A stretch of 64,000 nt of DNA, taken from Vallicoccus soli (GTDB lineage Bacteria > Actinomycetota > Actinomycetes > Motilibacterales > Motilibacteraceae). Below are positions 46,419-55,787 of the stretch, in pieces. The position numbers and the translations under genes are program-made. Positions within the stretch are counted from its first letter, which is position 1; the number at the start of each line of letters is the position of its first letter. The stretch lies in contig NZ_QZEZ01000002.1 in NCBI RefSeq assembly GCF_003594885.1, forward strand, positions 1 through 64,000, read 5' to 3'. The notes below the pieces were generated by a model. That model searched no databases, was not told the DNA's origin, and saw nothing but the letters and a program-made list of their open reading frames with translations.

Positions 46419-48565
46419 GCGCCCGCCCCCGCGCGGCGCAGGACGAGGTTGCCGTGGCGGTCGACCGCGGCGCCCACGCCGGGGTGCAGCGGCACGGTGC
46501 TCCCGAACTCCTCGAGGACCGCCGGGCCCGCCACCTCGTCGCCGGGGGCGAGGTCGGGGCGCCAGTAGACGGGGGTGTCGACCCAGGCGTCGAAGAAGAC
46601 CGGGCGGGTGCCCGTACGGGCCCTCGACGGGTCGCCGTCGCCCGGCGGCCGCGGCCGCGGTGCCGGCCGGGCGAGGGGGCCGACGCCGGTCACGCGCAGG
46701 TTCACCCACTCCACCGGCTGGCGCGGGTCGCCCCGGAAGCAGTAGCCGTACAGCTGCTCGTGGGCGGCGTGGAACGCCTCGGCGACCCCGTCGGCCCACG
46801 CCGCGTCGAGCACGGGCCGCTCCTCCCCCGCGGCCTCGCCCGCCGGCACCCGCACCTCGAAGGCCTGCCCGGCGTAGCGCAGGTCGGCGCTGAGCTGGTA
46901 GCGCCGGTCGGCGGGGGCGAAGCCCTCCTGCTCCAGCGCGGCGGAGGCGGCGGCCCGCAGGGCGTCGAGGCGGGCGGCGGTCGCCGGCAGGTCGAGCTCC
47001 GCGTGGCGGGCGACCGCGGTCTGCACGACGTCGTGGCGCACGTCGACCGTGAGCAGCCCGTAGGCGCTCACGGTGCCCGGGTCCTCCGGGACGCAGACCG
47101 CGGCCAGGCCCAGCACGTCGAGCAGCCGGCAGGCCAGCAGGGAGCCGGACCCGCCGAAGGTCGTGAGGACGAAGTCGCGCACGTCGAGGCCGCGCCGCAC
47201 GGTGACCTCGCGCAGCGCGTTGGCCTGGTTCCACGCGCTGATCTCGAGGATGCCGACGGCGCACTGCTCCAGCCCCAGGCCCAGCCGGTCCGCGAGCGCC
47301 GCGAGGCCCTCGCGGGCGGCCGCCACGTCGAGCGGCACCTCGCCGCCGAGCAGGTGCGCAGGGATGCGCCCCAGCACGACGTGCGCGTCCGTCACGGTCG
47401 GCTCGGTGCCGCCGCGGGCGTAGCAGAGCGGGCCCGGGTCGGCGCCCGCGGAGCGCGGGCCCACCTTGAGCGCCCCCTCGGGGGTCGTCCAGGCCACGGA
47501 CCCGCCGCCGGCGCCGACCGTCACCACGTCGATCATGGGGATCTTCGACGGGTACGCCCCGACGGTCCCCTCCGTGGTGAGCGACGGCTCGCCGCCGAGC
47601 ACCACGCACACGTCGGTCGAGGTGCCGCCGCCGTCGCAGGTGAGCACCCGGTCGAAGCCGGCGCGCCCGGCGAGCAGGGCGGCGCCGAGCGCCCCCGCGG
47701 CGGGTCCGGAGAGCACCGTCGTCACCGGCTGGTGCACCACCTCGTCGGCGCTCAGCACGCCGCCGTTCGACTTCATCACCGCGAAGGGGACGCGTGGGCG
47801 GTCGAGGCCCTCGACGAGCGCGTCGAGGCGCTCCCGGATCCCCTGGACGTAGCGCGCCACCCGCGGCTTGACCGCCGCGTCCACGAGGGTCGTCATGCTG
47901 CGCTCGTACTCCCGGTACTCGCGCAGCACCTCGCTGCTGATCGAGACGACCGCCCGCGGGTGCTCGCGCCGCAGCACCTCGAGCATGCGGCGCTCGTGGC
48001 CCGGGTCGGCGTAGGAGTGCAGGAAGCAGACGCCGAGCACGTCGACCCCGCGGTCGCGGAACCACCGCGCGACCTCGACCGCCTGCTCCTCGTCGAACGG
48101 GCGGACCTCCGCACCGGTGTGGTCGAGCCGGCCGCGCACGGTGCGCACGAGGTCCGCCGGGACGATCCGCGGCGGCTTCACCCAGAAGTACGAGTTGCCG
48201 TAGCCGTCGGGCACCGACTGGCGGGCGATCTCCAGCACGTGCTCGTAGCCCTCGGTCGTCACGAAGCCGAGCCGGCCCACCTTCCCCTCGAGCAGGTGGT
48301 TCGTGGCGACCGTGGTGCCGTGCGCGACGGACGCGACGTCCTGCGGCCCCGCGCCGAGCAGGTCGAGCACCTTGCGCACCCCGGTCATGAACCCGTCGGC
48401 GGGGTCCGCGGGCGTCGACGGCGTCTTCGTCGTGACGAGCCGGCCCGTCGCCTCGTCGAGCGCCACCACGTCGGTGAACGTGCCGCCGGTGTCGATGCCG
48501 ATGCGGACCCGGCCCGCGGTGCGGGGGGCGTCCTCGGTGCCAGCCGTCGCAGCCATGCCCGCCAT
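46415..48565 (-). CDS. hydantoinase/oxoprolinase subunit A (HyuA family)
   Basis: 716-residue ASKHA-fold ATP-dependent subunit. The phosphate-binding motif RIGIDTGGTFTDVVALDE is near residues 20-37, with VAHGTTVATNHLLEGK at about 90. KSNGGVLSADE, LTCDGGGTSTDV and a C-terminal GPAVLEEFGSTVPLHPG complete the family pattern. I use the ATG at 48565; another ATG 9 bp downstream and a GTG 15 bp upstream are possible, and no ribosome site clearly decides. It is coupled to hyuB downstream. Confidence 0.92.
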   Translation of the reverse strand: MAGMAATAGTEDAPRTAGRVRIGIDTGGTFTDVVALDEATGRLVTTKTPSTPADPADGFMTGVRKVLDLLGAGPQDVASVAHGTTVATNHLLEGKVGRLGFVTTEGYEHVLEIARQSVPDGYGNSYFWVKPPRIVPADLVRTVRGRLDHTGAEVRPFDEEQAVEVARWFRDRGVDVLGVCFLHSYADPGHERRMLEVLRREHPRAVVSISSEVLREYREYERSMTTLVDAAVKPRVARYVQGIRERLDALVEGLDRPRVPFAVMKSNGGVLSADEVVHQPVTTVLSGPAAGALGAALLAGRAGFDRVLTCDGGGTSTDVCVVLGGEPSLTTEGTVGAYPSKIPMIDVVTVGAGGGSVAWTTPEGALKVGPRSAGADPGPLCYARGGTEPTVTDAHVVLGRIPAHLLGGEVPLDVAAAREGLAALADRLGLGLEQCAVGILEISAWNQANALREVTVRRGLDVRDFVLTTFGGSGSLLACRLLDVLGLAAVCVPEDPGTVSAYGLLTVDVRHDVVQTAVARHAELDLPATAARLDALRAAASAALEQEGFAPADRRYQLSADLRYAGQAFEVRVPAGEAAGEERPVLDAAWADGVAEAFHAAHEQLYGYCFRGDPRQPVEWVNLRVTGVGPLARPAPRPRPPGDGDPSRARTGTRPVFFDAWVDTPVYWRPDLAPGDEVAGPAVLEEFGSTVPLHPGVGAAVDRHGNLVLRRAGAGA

Positions 48566-48597
48566 CCCACGCGAGCGCACCCCGCCGGGGCATCGTC

Positions 48598-48613
48598 AGG
48601 TCCTGCCGGACCT
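48598..48613 (-). promoter_or_regulatory. inverted repeat upstream of hyuA
   Basis: AGGTCC-TGCC-GGACCT is a perfect 6-4-6 repeat about 35-50 bp upstream of the hyuA start. It is a candidate operator for the hyuAB operon. A GC-rich hairpin GCCCGCC/GGCGGGC (48638-48661) just beyond it probably ends the upstream membrane-protein transcript. Confidence 0.35.
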
Positions 48614-48678
48614 CGGGTCCCCCGCTGGTGGGGTCCTGCCCGCCCCGCGGCGCCGGCGGGCGGAGCGCGGGGCCGCCG

Positions 48679-49314
48679 TCAGGCGTCGACCTCCTCGTGG
48701 GTGTTCACCCCGGGGATGCGCCGCACGGACCCCCAGCCCCAGCGCGCCCACACCACGAGCAGGCCCGCGCCGAGCAGCGAGCCGAGGCAGTCCCGGACGA
48801 GGTCGCCGACGGTGTCGTCGTTGTCGATGGACAGCGACGTGCCGAACCACGCGTCGGAGCGCCACTCCACGACCTCCCACAGCGCGCCGAGGGTCGCGCC
48901 GAGCGCGAACGTGACGACGGCGATGCCCGCGTAGTGCCGCCCGTGCGTCTCGTCCTTGGGGTCGGGCACGACGTCGAGGCGGGCGAGGGCGATGTAGAGG
49001 ACCGGTGCGGTGAGCATCGGCAGGGTCACGTGCACGAGGTCGTCGAAGCGCACGAAGCGGTCGTACAGGCCGAGGACCTCGCCCCAGCCCTGCAGGACCA
49101 TCGCGGCGGTGAAGGAGAGGTCGTAGAGGCGCGGCAGCTGCACGAGGCGGGCGAGGAGCGTCAGCGCGCCCAGGGCCGCGAGCGTGGTGGCCGCCCCCGG
49201 GTCGCCGGCGAGCGCGTAGCCCAGGGCGCCGCCGAGCAGGGTGAGGCGCAGCAGGTCGATGCCGTCGCGCACGACGGGCGACCAGTCGCCGAGGACGAGG
49301 GTCCGGGTGTCCAC
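48679..49314 (-). CDS. small integral membrane protein (YjdF/DUF2238-like)
   Basis: 211-residue protein with about five hydrophobic segments. The pattern FDDLVHVTLPML, then GATLGALWEVVEWRSDAWFG and DTVGDLVRDCLGSLLGA, matches the charged membrane-helix layout of YjdF-like (DUF2238) proteins. Their function is unknown. It lies alone between the hyu operon and the divergent GGDEF-EAL gene. Confidence 0.7.
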   Translation of the reverse strand: MDTRTLVLGDWSPVVRDGIDLLRLTLLGGALGYALAGDPGAATTLAALGALTLLARLVQLPRLYDLSFTAAMVLQGWGEVLGLYDRFVRFDDLVHVTLPMLTAPVLYIALARLDVVPDPKDETHGRHYAGIAVVTFALGATLGALWEVVEWRSDAWFGTSLSIDNDDTVGDLVRDCLGSLLGAGLLVVWARWGWGSVRRIPGVNTHEEVDA

Positions 49315-49428
49315 GGGCGCCCCCTACCCCGGCCCGTCGGCGCTCGCACGGGCCCGGTGCGCGCGGGCGGGGCGCCGTCCCCCGACCGGCCGCTCAAGGT
49401 GGCCACCCGTCCTGCCGAGGTGTGCCCG

Positions 49429-51690
49429 GTGACCCCCCTGCCCCCGCCGTCCGCCCCGCGCCCCGTCCGCGCGGCCGTGCTGGCCCTCCTCGCCGGGTAC
49501 GCCGTGCTCGCGCTCCTGCTCGTCGCGGGCGTGCCCGCGCGCGGCGGCGCCACGGCCCTCGCCGTCGGGCTGCTCGGCAGCCTGCTCGCGGTGGCCGGGA
49601 CGCTGCTCGTCCTCGCCCGCGCGCTGCTGCGGCCCCTGCACCGCGGCCCGTGGGCGTGGTTCGGCACGGGGCTGCTCCTCTACACCGCCGGCACGGTGCT
49701 CGGGGCCAGCGGCCTGCCGGACCCCGAGGCCCGGGGGCTGCGGCTGTCCGAGGCCGGCTGGCTCGCGCTCTTCCCCTGCGCGTACGTCGCCCTCATGCTC
49801 CTGCTGCGCCGCCAGGCCCGGCGGGTCCCGCCGAGCATGTGGCTCGACGGCCTGGTCGGCGGGCTGGGCGCGGGCGCCGTCGGGGCGGCGCTGGCCTCCG
49901 GGGCGCTCGCCGAGGCGCAGGGGCGGCTCGTGACGGTCGCGTACCCGCTCGGCGACCTCGTGCTCGTCGCCCTCGTCGGGCTGCTCTTCGCCCTGGCCGG
50001 CTGGCGCCCGTCCCCGGAGCTGCGGTGGACCGGCCTGGGGCTGCTCGCGCACACCAGCGCCGACGGCGTCTGGCTGGCGACGACCGCGAGCGGCACGTAC
50101 TCCCCGGCGTCGCCGTGGCCGGCGCTGCTCTACTGCGCCGCCATGGTGCTCGTGGTGCGCGGCGCGTGGTCGGCCCCGGTCCGCGCCGAGCCCAGGCCGC
50201 TGCGGCCCTGGGCGCTGCTGCTCGTGCCGGCGCTCATGTCGGTCGCCTCGGTCGCGGTCCTCGTCGTCGCGGGGCTGGGCGACCTCGCTCCCGCGGCGGT
50301 CGTCCTGGCGGGCGCGGCCGTGCTCGCCGCCGTGGCCCGCGTCGGGCTCGGGGTGCGCGACGCGGAGGCGGTCGCGGCCAGCCGGCTCGAGGCCCGTACG
50401 GACCCCCTCACCGGCCTGCTGAACCGCCGGGGCTTCGAGGAGGTGGTCGAGCGGCGCCTCGACGACCCCGCCGGTCCCCCGGCGAGCGTCCTGCTGCTGG
50501 ACCTCGACGGCTTCAAGGAGGTCAACGACTCGCTGGGGCACGGCGCCGGCGACGAGCTCCTGGTGGAGCTGGGCCGGCGCTGGGCGCGGCGGCTGCCCGA
50601 GGGCGCCGCGCTGGCGCGGCTCGGGGGCGACGAGTTCGCGGTCCTCGCCGACGGCGAGCGCGACGGGGAGCTGCTCGCCCGGGCCCTGCTCGACCCCCTC
50701 GCCGAGCCGGTGCGCATCGCGGGGATCGCGCTGCAGCCGCGGGTCAGCATCGGCCTGGCCGCCGTGCGCGGCGCCGCCGCGGGCGAGCGGGTGGGGCGCG
50801 AGGAGCTGCTGCGCCGCGCGGACGCCGCGATGTACCGCGCCAAGCGGCGCGGCGGCGGGGTCGCCGCGCACGGCCCGCAGGACGACGACGGGCGGGACCG
50901 GCTGCAGGCGTACGAGGACCTGCACCGCGCGCTCGACGGCGACCCCGCGGGCGGTCGGCTCGTCCTGCGCTACCAGCCGCAGGTGCGCCTCGACGACGGG
51001 CGGGTCGTCGGCGTCGAGGCGCTGCTGCGGTGGGAGCACCCGCGACGGGGCCTCCTCGGCCCGGGCGACGTGCTCCCGGTCGCGGAGCAGACGGGGCGCT
51101 CGGCCGCGGTGACCCGCCTCGTGCTCGGGCTCGCCGTCGCGCAGACCGCGGCCTGGCGGGCCGACGGGCTGGACCTGCGGGTCTCGGTCAACCTCACCGA
51201 CGCCGACCTCATCGACGCCCGGCTGCCCGACGACGTCGACGCGCTGCTGCGGGCGCACGCCCTGCCCGCGGACCGGCTCGTGCTCGAGGTCACCGAGGGC
51301 GCTCTGCTCAAGGACCGGGACTGCGCGGTGCGCGTCCTGGGCGCGCTGCGCTCGCTCGGCCTCGGGGTGTCGCTCGACGACTACGGCACGGGGTACAGCT
51401 CGTTGGCGTACCTGCACCACCTGCCGGCCAGCGAGCTCAAGCTCGACCGCAGCTTCGTGCAGCCGCTCGTGCACGACGAGCGGGCCGGCGCCATCGTGCG
51501 CTCCTCGGTGGGCCTGGCGCACGCGCTCGGGCTGCCCGTGGTCGCCGAGGGCATCGAGACCGAGGCGCAGGCGGCCGCCGCGCTCGCCGCGGGCTGCGAC
51601 ACGGCGCAGGGCTTCCTGTGGTCCCGCCCGCTCGAGCCGGAGGCGCTGCGCGCGCTCGTGCAGGGGGTGCCGCGCCCGGCCGCCGCCTAG
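49429..51690 (+). CDS. membrane-bound GGDEF-EAL protein (cyclic-di-GMP turnover)
   Basis: 753 residues. About eight hydrophobic segments (residues 10-310) form an integral membrane sensor. A GGDEF domain (about 325-480) has an intact LGGDEFAVL and DLDGFKEVNDSLGHGAGD. An EAL domain (about 500-750) has EALLRWEHP, EVTEGAL, DDYGTGYSS, the Lys in LKLDRSF and VAEGIET. Both catalytic sets look complete, so it could be a synthase, a phosphodiesterase or a switchable enzyme. I choose the GTG preceded by GAGGTG about 7 nt upstream; earlier in-frame GTGs exist 9 and 30 bp upstream. Confidence 0.93.
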   Translation: MTPLPPPSAPRPVRAAVLALLAGYAVLALLLVAGVPARGGATALAVGLLGSLLAVAGTLLVLARALLRPLHRGPWAWFGTGLLLYTAGTVLGASGLPDPEARGLRLSEAGWLALFPCAYVALMLLLRRQARRVPPSMWLDGLVGGLGAGAVGAALASGALAEAQGRLVTVAYPLGDLVLVALVGLLFALAGWRPSPELRWTGLGLLAHTSADGVWLATTASGTYSPASPWPALLYCAAMVLVVRGAWSAPVRAEPRPLRPWALLLVPALMSVASVAVLVVAGLGDLAPAAVVLAGAAVLAAVARVGLGVRDAEAVAASRLEARTDPLTGLLNRRGFEEVVERRLDDPAGPPASVLLLDLDGFKEVNDSLGHGAGDELLVELGRRWARRLPEGAALARLGGDEFAVLADGERDGELLARALLDPLAEPVRIAGIALQPRVSIGLAAVRGAAAGERVGREELLRRADAAMYRAKRRGGGVAAHGPQDDDGRDRLQAYEDLHRALDGDPAGGRLVLRYQPQVRLDDGRVVGVEALLRWEHPRRGLLGPGDVLPVAEQTGRSAAVTRLVLGLAVAQTAAWRADGLDLRVSVNLTDADLIDARLPDDVDALLRAHALPADRLVLEVTEGALLKDRDCAVRVLGALRSLGLGVSLDDYGTGYSSLAYLHHLPASELKLDRSFVQPLVHDERAGAIVRSSVGLAHALGLPVVAEGIETEAQAAAALAAGCDTAQGFLWSRPLEPEALRALVQGVPRPAAA

Positions 51691-51710
51691 CCCGGCGCTC
51701 CGGCGACCCC

Positions 51711-52637
51711 TCAGTCCACGACGTCCGTCGGGCGCGGCGCCGCGTGCGGGAACGACGTCGCCGCCGGGCGGACCAGGTCGTCGGCGTAGCGGCGCAGGAG
51801 GTCGAGGTTGCGGTCGGCCAGGTGGTCGAAGACGTGCGGGACGCTCGAGCCCGGGGTCAGCGAGGCCATGGCCCGCTCCGGGTCGAGCCGCGCGCTCACC
51901 CAGCACTCGTGGCTCGCGGCCCGGGCCACGACCTCCGCGGTCGGCGTGACGACGAGGGAGTTGCCGAAGTAGAGGACGCCCGCGGGGTCGGTGCCCGTGC
52001 AGTTCGCGCCGACGACGAAGACGTGGTTGTCGTAGGCGCGCGCCCGGCTCGTGAGCTCCCAGAGGTCCGCCGAGCGCAGCAGCGCCGACGGCCGGGCGAT
52101 GACCTCGGCGCCGCGCACCGCCTGGATCCGGGCCAGCTCCGGGTAGTCGCCGTCGAAGCAGATGACCACGCCCAGCCGCCCCAGGTCGGTCTCCACGACG
52201 ACCACCTCGTCGCCGGGCTCCACCCACCCCCCGCGCGAGCGCATCTCGGTGCAGAACGGGTGCGTCTTGCGGTAGGTGCCCAGCACGTCGCCGGACGGGC
52301 CGATGACCACGGCGGAGTTGTGCACGGTGCCCCGCCGGGCACCGCGCTCGTACGTCCCCCAGACCAGGTGGACGCCGAGGCGGCGCGCCACGTCCTGCAG
52401 CGGCTCGGTCACCGGGCCCGGCACCCCGGACACGAGGTCCCAGAGCTCGTCGGGGCCGACGCCCGGGGTGAACCCGGTCGACGCCGACTCGGGGAGCACG
52501 ACGAGCTCGGCCCCGGTCGCGGCCACGCACCGCTCGACCCACTCCACGGCCTTGGCGCAGTTGGCGGCGACCGAGGCGGCGGTGAGGGGCCCGGGCAGCG
52601 GCGCGATCTGCACGGCCGCGGCGGTGAACGCCCTCAC
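51711..52637 (-). CDS. carbon-nitrogen hydrolase (nitrilase superfamily amidase)
   Basis: 308-residue cytosolic amidase or nitrilase-like hydrolase. The catalytic triad is visible: Glu in VVLPESASTGF, Lys in YRKTHPF and Cys in VICFDGDYPE. N-carbamoyl-amine hydrolases (beta-ureidopropionase type) and short-chain amidases share this layout, so the substrate is not fixed. The gene starts 4 bp after the CoxG-like gene, at the end of the permease/Mo-hydroxylase operon, so it should act on a downstream ureide or amide. Malonamate or a ureido acid are my suggestions. Confidence 0.9.
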   Translation of the reverse strand: MRAFTAAAVQIAPLPGPLTAASVAANCAKAVEWVERCVAATGAELVVLPESASTGFTPGVGPDELWDLVSGVPGPVTEPLQDVARRLGVHLVWGTYERGARRGTVHNSAVVIGPSGDVLGTYRKTHPFCTEMRSRGGWVEPGDEVVVVETDLGRLGVVICFDGDYPELARIQAVRGAEVIARPSALLRSADLWELTSRARAYDNHVFVVGANCTGTDPAGVLYFGNSLVVTPTAEVVARAASHECWVSARLDPERAMASLTPGSSVPHVFDHLADRNLDLLRRYADDLVRPAATSFPHAAPRPTDVVD

Positions 52638-52641
52638 CGCG

Positions 52642-53313
52642 TCACCGCCGCCGCGCCACGAGGCCGCCGACGAGGGCACCCAGCAGCGCCGCGCCGGCCC
52701 CGACGAGGGCGCCGAGGACGAACGGCTGCTGGCCGCCGGCCGCGGCGGGCGGCGGGGGCGGCGGCACGTGCACCGCGGGCCCGGGCGCGGCGGGCGGCGC
52801 GGGCAGCGGGCCGTCCTCGGGCGCGGGCCGCGCGGCCGGCACCGCCGCCGCCGGCTCGGCGGCCCCCTCCTGCGCGCCGCCGGCGAGGACGTCGTCGACG
52901 GCGCGGAAGAACTCCCCGGCGGTCTTGCGGGCCACGCCGGTGAGGACGCGCTGGCCGACGCCCCCGACCGGGCCGCCGACGACCGCGTCGGCGTCGTAGG
53001 CGAGGTGCGTGCCCTCCGGCGCCTCCTCGAGGCGCACCAGCACGTCGGCGCTCACCGTGCCGGGCGCGCCGGAGCCCGACGCCCTGAGCACGAACGAGCC
53101 GGGCCGCTGCTGCTCGGTGAGGGCGACCTCGCCGACGTACGAGCCCTTGATGCTCGCCACGCCCGCGGTCACCGTCATGCGGTAGCGGTCCGGGCCCACC
53201 TCCTCCAGCCGCTCGCAGCCGGGGATGGTCCGCACGAGCACGGCCGGGTCGTTGAGCGCGGACCAGACCCGCTCGACGGGCGCGTGCAGGACGGCGGTCC
53301 CGGTGACCTTCAT
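52642..53313 (-). CDS. CoxG-like SRPBCC protein with C-terminal membrane anchor
   Basis: 223 residues. The N-terminal 150 form an SRPBCC/CoxG (CO dehydrogenase subunit G) domain beginning MKVTGTAVLHAPVERVWSAL with NDPAVLVRTIPGCERLE. Then comes a Pro/Ala-rich linker and a terminal hydrophobic helix ending GGLVARRR. In Oligotropha, CoxG is thought to help anchor CO dehydrogenase to the membrane; here the visible tail anchor fits that idea. The start overlaps the large-subunit stop as ATGA. Confidence 0.88.
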   Translation of the reverse strand: MKVTGTAVLHAPVERVWSALNDPAVLVRTIPGCERLEEVGPDRYRMTVTAGVASIKGSYVGEVALTEQQRPGSFVLRASGSGAPGTVSADVLVRLEEAPEGTHLAYDADAVVGGPVGGVGQRVLTGVARKTAGEFFRAVDDVLAGGAQEGAAEPAAAVPAARPAPEDGPLPAPPAAPGPAVHVPPPPPPAAAGGQQPFVLGALVGAGAALLGALVGGLVARRR

Positions 53314-55787
53314 CAGGCTCCTTCGTCGGAGGGGGCGGGGGTGGCGGGCGTGGCGGGGGTGGCGGGCGCGGCGCCGGCCGGGCCGCCGCGCCGCAGGGCG
53401 GGCACCTCCCCGGCCGCGAAGCGCTCGCGCAGGTGGAACAGCTCGCTGGGCGAGATGGGCATCCGGGAGATGCGGAACCCCTCGGCGTCCTCGATGGCGG
53501 AGGCGAAGAGCGCCGCCGCGGGGATGACGCCCGCCTCGCCGGCGCCCTTGATGCCCAGCGGGTTGAGCGGGGACGGCGTCTCGAGGTGGTCGGTCTCGAC
53601 CGGGGGCACCTCGGTCGCGTAGGGCATGAGGAAGTCCATGAACGAGGCGTTGAGCAGCTGGCCGCTCTCGTCGTAGTGCATGCGCTCGTAGAGCGCGCCG
53701 CCGACGCCCTGCGCGACCCCGCCGAGGATCTGCCCCTCGACGATCATCGGGTTGACCATCGTCCCGCAGTCGTGGACGACGCAGTAGCGCAGCACCCGGA
53801 TCTCCGCCGTCTCCGGGTCGGTCTCGACGACGGCGGCGTGCATGCCGTTGGCGAAGGTGGAGCGCAGCGGGGAGTGGTAGTCGCGGCCCTCGAGGCCCGG
53901 CTCCTCCCCCGGCGCGACCGGCGGCTCGTCGGGCCCGCGCCCGCCGGCGGCGAACTGCGTCGCGGCGCGGGCGGTGTCGTCGAAGGCGTAGCGCAGCGGG
54001 TTGGACAGCACCGCCACCGTGCCGAGCGGCATGCTCGCGCCCGGGTTGCCCTTCACCCGCACGACGCCGTCGACCACCTCCAGGTCGCCGGGGTCGGCCT
54101 CGAGGGCGTCGCCGGCGATCCGCAGCGCCTTGGCCCGCACCCTGCGGGCCGCGAGGGCCACCGCGCTGCCGCTCATCACGGCGCCGCGCGAGGCGAAGGT
54201 GCCGACGGAGTAGCCGAAGCGGCGCGTGTCCCCGGTCGTCACGTGCACGTCCTCGAACGGCACGCCGAGCTCGTCGGCGACGATCTGCGCGAGGATCGTC
54301 TGGTGCCCCTGGCCCTGCGAGGTCAGGCCCGTGGACACGTTGACCCGACCGCTGGTCTCGACGTGCACGTGCCCGCCCTCGTACGGCCCGGGCCCGGTCC
54401 CCTCGACGTAGCAGGCGAGCGCGATCCCGACCCTGCGGCCCTCGGCGCGGGCCCGCGCGCGCTGCTCCTCGAAGCCGTCCCAGCCCACGAGGTCCTTGAG
54501 CTTGCGCAGCGACGCCGGGAAGTCGCCGGAGTCGTAGACCAGCGGGCGCCCGTCCTGGAAGGTGAGGCCGAAGTCGTACGGCATCTCCTCGGGCTGGATG
54601 AAGTTCGCCGCCCGCACGTCGGCCCGGTCCAGGCCGAGGTGGTCGGCGATGGCGTCCATCGTCCGCTCCATGGCGAAGACGCCCTGCGGGCGCCCCGCCC
54701 CGCGGTACGGCGTGACGATGACGGTGTTCGTGTAGAGCGACCAGAACTCCACGCGGTACGCGCCGGGCTTGTACGGCCCGAGCAGCTGCGTCGAGGAGTT
54801 GATGGGGACGATGACGCCGTACGGGATGTAGGCCCCGTGGTCGTGCCACAGCCGCACGTCGAGCCCGAGCACCCGGCCCTCGTCGTCGAAGCCGACGCGC
54901 ACGTGCTGCAGCTGCTGGCGCTCGTGCGCGCTGGAGACGAAGTGCTCGCGCCGGTCCTCGGTCCACTTGACCGGGCGCTCGAGCAGGCGCGCCGCCCAGG
55001 GGACGAGCACCTCCTCGGGCCACGGGTGCATGATCTTGACCCCGAAGCCGCCGCCGACGTCGGGCGCGGTGCACTCGACCTTCGCCAGCGGCAGGCCGAG
55101 CTTCGCGGCGACCGCGGCGCGCACGCCGGTCGTGGTCTGGGTCGAGGACCACAGCCGCAGGCTCTGCTCGTCGGTGTCCCACACCGCGTAGACGCCCTTG
55201 CCCTCCAGCGGGACGCAGGCGCTGCGCTCCACGTCGAGGTCGAGCTCGAGCACGTGGGGCGCGGCGTCGATCGCGGCCCCGGCGTCGCCGTAGCCCTGCA
55301 CGAGGTGGGCGCCGACGTTGCCGGCGGCCTCCTCGTGCACCAGGTGCACGGCCTCGCGCGCCGCGGCGACCCCCACCACGGGGGGCAGCACCTCGTACGT
55401 CACCGCGATCCGCTCGGCGACGTCCTCGGCGACGTAGCGGTCGGTGGCCACCACCATGACCACCGGCTCCCCGACGTGGTTGACCTCCCCGCGGGCCAGC
55501 GCGTAGCCGGTGCGCGGCGCGACGAGCGACGGGTGCGGGATGAGCAGCGGCAGCGGGTCGCGCACCCGCTCGGGCAGGTCCTCCCACGTGTAGACCGCGA
55601 CGAGCCCCTCGACGTCGAGCGCGTCCGTCACGTCCACGTCGAGCACCCGGGCGTGAGCGTGCGGGCTGCGCACGAAGGCGGCCGCGAGCGCGTCGTGGCC
55701 CAGGTCGTCGAGGTAGCGCCCGCCGCCGGTGAGCAGGCGCGCGTCCTCGCGGCGCTGCACCGGCGCGCCGAACATCCTCGTCGTCAC
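53313..55787 (-). CDS. molybdenum hydroxylase large subunit (CoxL/XdhB-like, form II-type motif)
   Basis: 824-residue Mo-cofactor subunit of the xanthine oxidase family. It has DVGGGFGVK, the active-site loop PYRGAGRPQG and the C-terminal GIKGAGEAG containing the catalytic Glu. The loop has the YRGAGR form of type II CoxL proteins rather than the Cys-containing loop of true CO dehydrogenases, so CO is an unlikely substrate. Association with a uracil-type permease suggests hydroxylation of a pyrimidine or other N-heterocycle. The C-terminus has an Ala-Thr-Pro repeat tail. The GTG start overlaps the small subunit by GTGA. Mo-cofactor maturation genes (XdhC/CoxF) are not in the window. Confidence 0.92.
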   Translation of the reverse strand: MTTRMFGAPVQRREDARLLTGGGRYLDDLGHDALAAAFVRSPHAHARVLDVDVTDALDVEGLVAVYTWEDLPERVRDPLPLLIPHPSLVAPRTGYALARGEVNHVGEPVVMVVATDRYVAEDVAERIAVTYEVLPPVVGVAAAREAVHLVHEEAAGNVGAHLVQGYGDAGAAIDAAPHVLELDLDVERSACVPLEGKGVYAVWDTDEQSLRLWSSTQTTTGVRAAVAAKLGLPLAKVECTAPDVGGGFGVKIMHPWPEEVLVPWAARLLERPVKWTEDRREHFVSSAHERQQLQHVRVGFDDEGRVLGLDVRLWHDHGAYIPYGVIVPINSSTQLLGPYKPGAYRVEFWSLYTNTVIVTPYRGAGRPQGVFAMERTMDAIADHLGLDRADVRAANFIQPEEMPYDFGLTFQDGRPLVYDSGDFPASLRKLKDLVGWDGFEEQRARARAEGRRVGIALACYVEGTGPGPYEGGHVHVETSGRVNVSTGLTSQGQGHQTILAQIVADELGVPFEDVHVTTGDTRRFGYSVGTFASRGAVMSGSAVALAARRVRAKALRIAGDALEADPGDLEVVDGVVRVKGNPGASMPLGTVAVLSNPLRYAFDDTARAATQFAAGGRGPDEPPVAPGEEPGLEGRDYHSPLRSTFANGMHAAVVETDPETAEIRVLRYCVVHDCGTMVNPMIVEGQILGGVAQGVGGALYERMHYDESGQLLNASFMDFLMPYATEVPPVETDHLETPSPLNPLGIKGAGEAGVIPAAALFASAIEDAEGFRISRMPISPSELFHLRERFAAGEVPALRRGGPAGAAPATPATPATPAPSDEGA

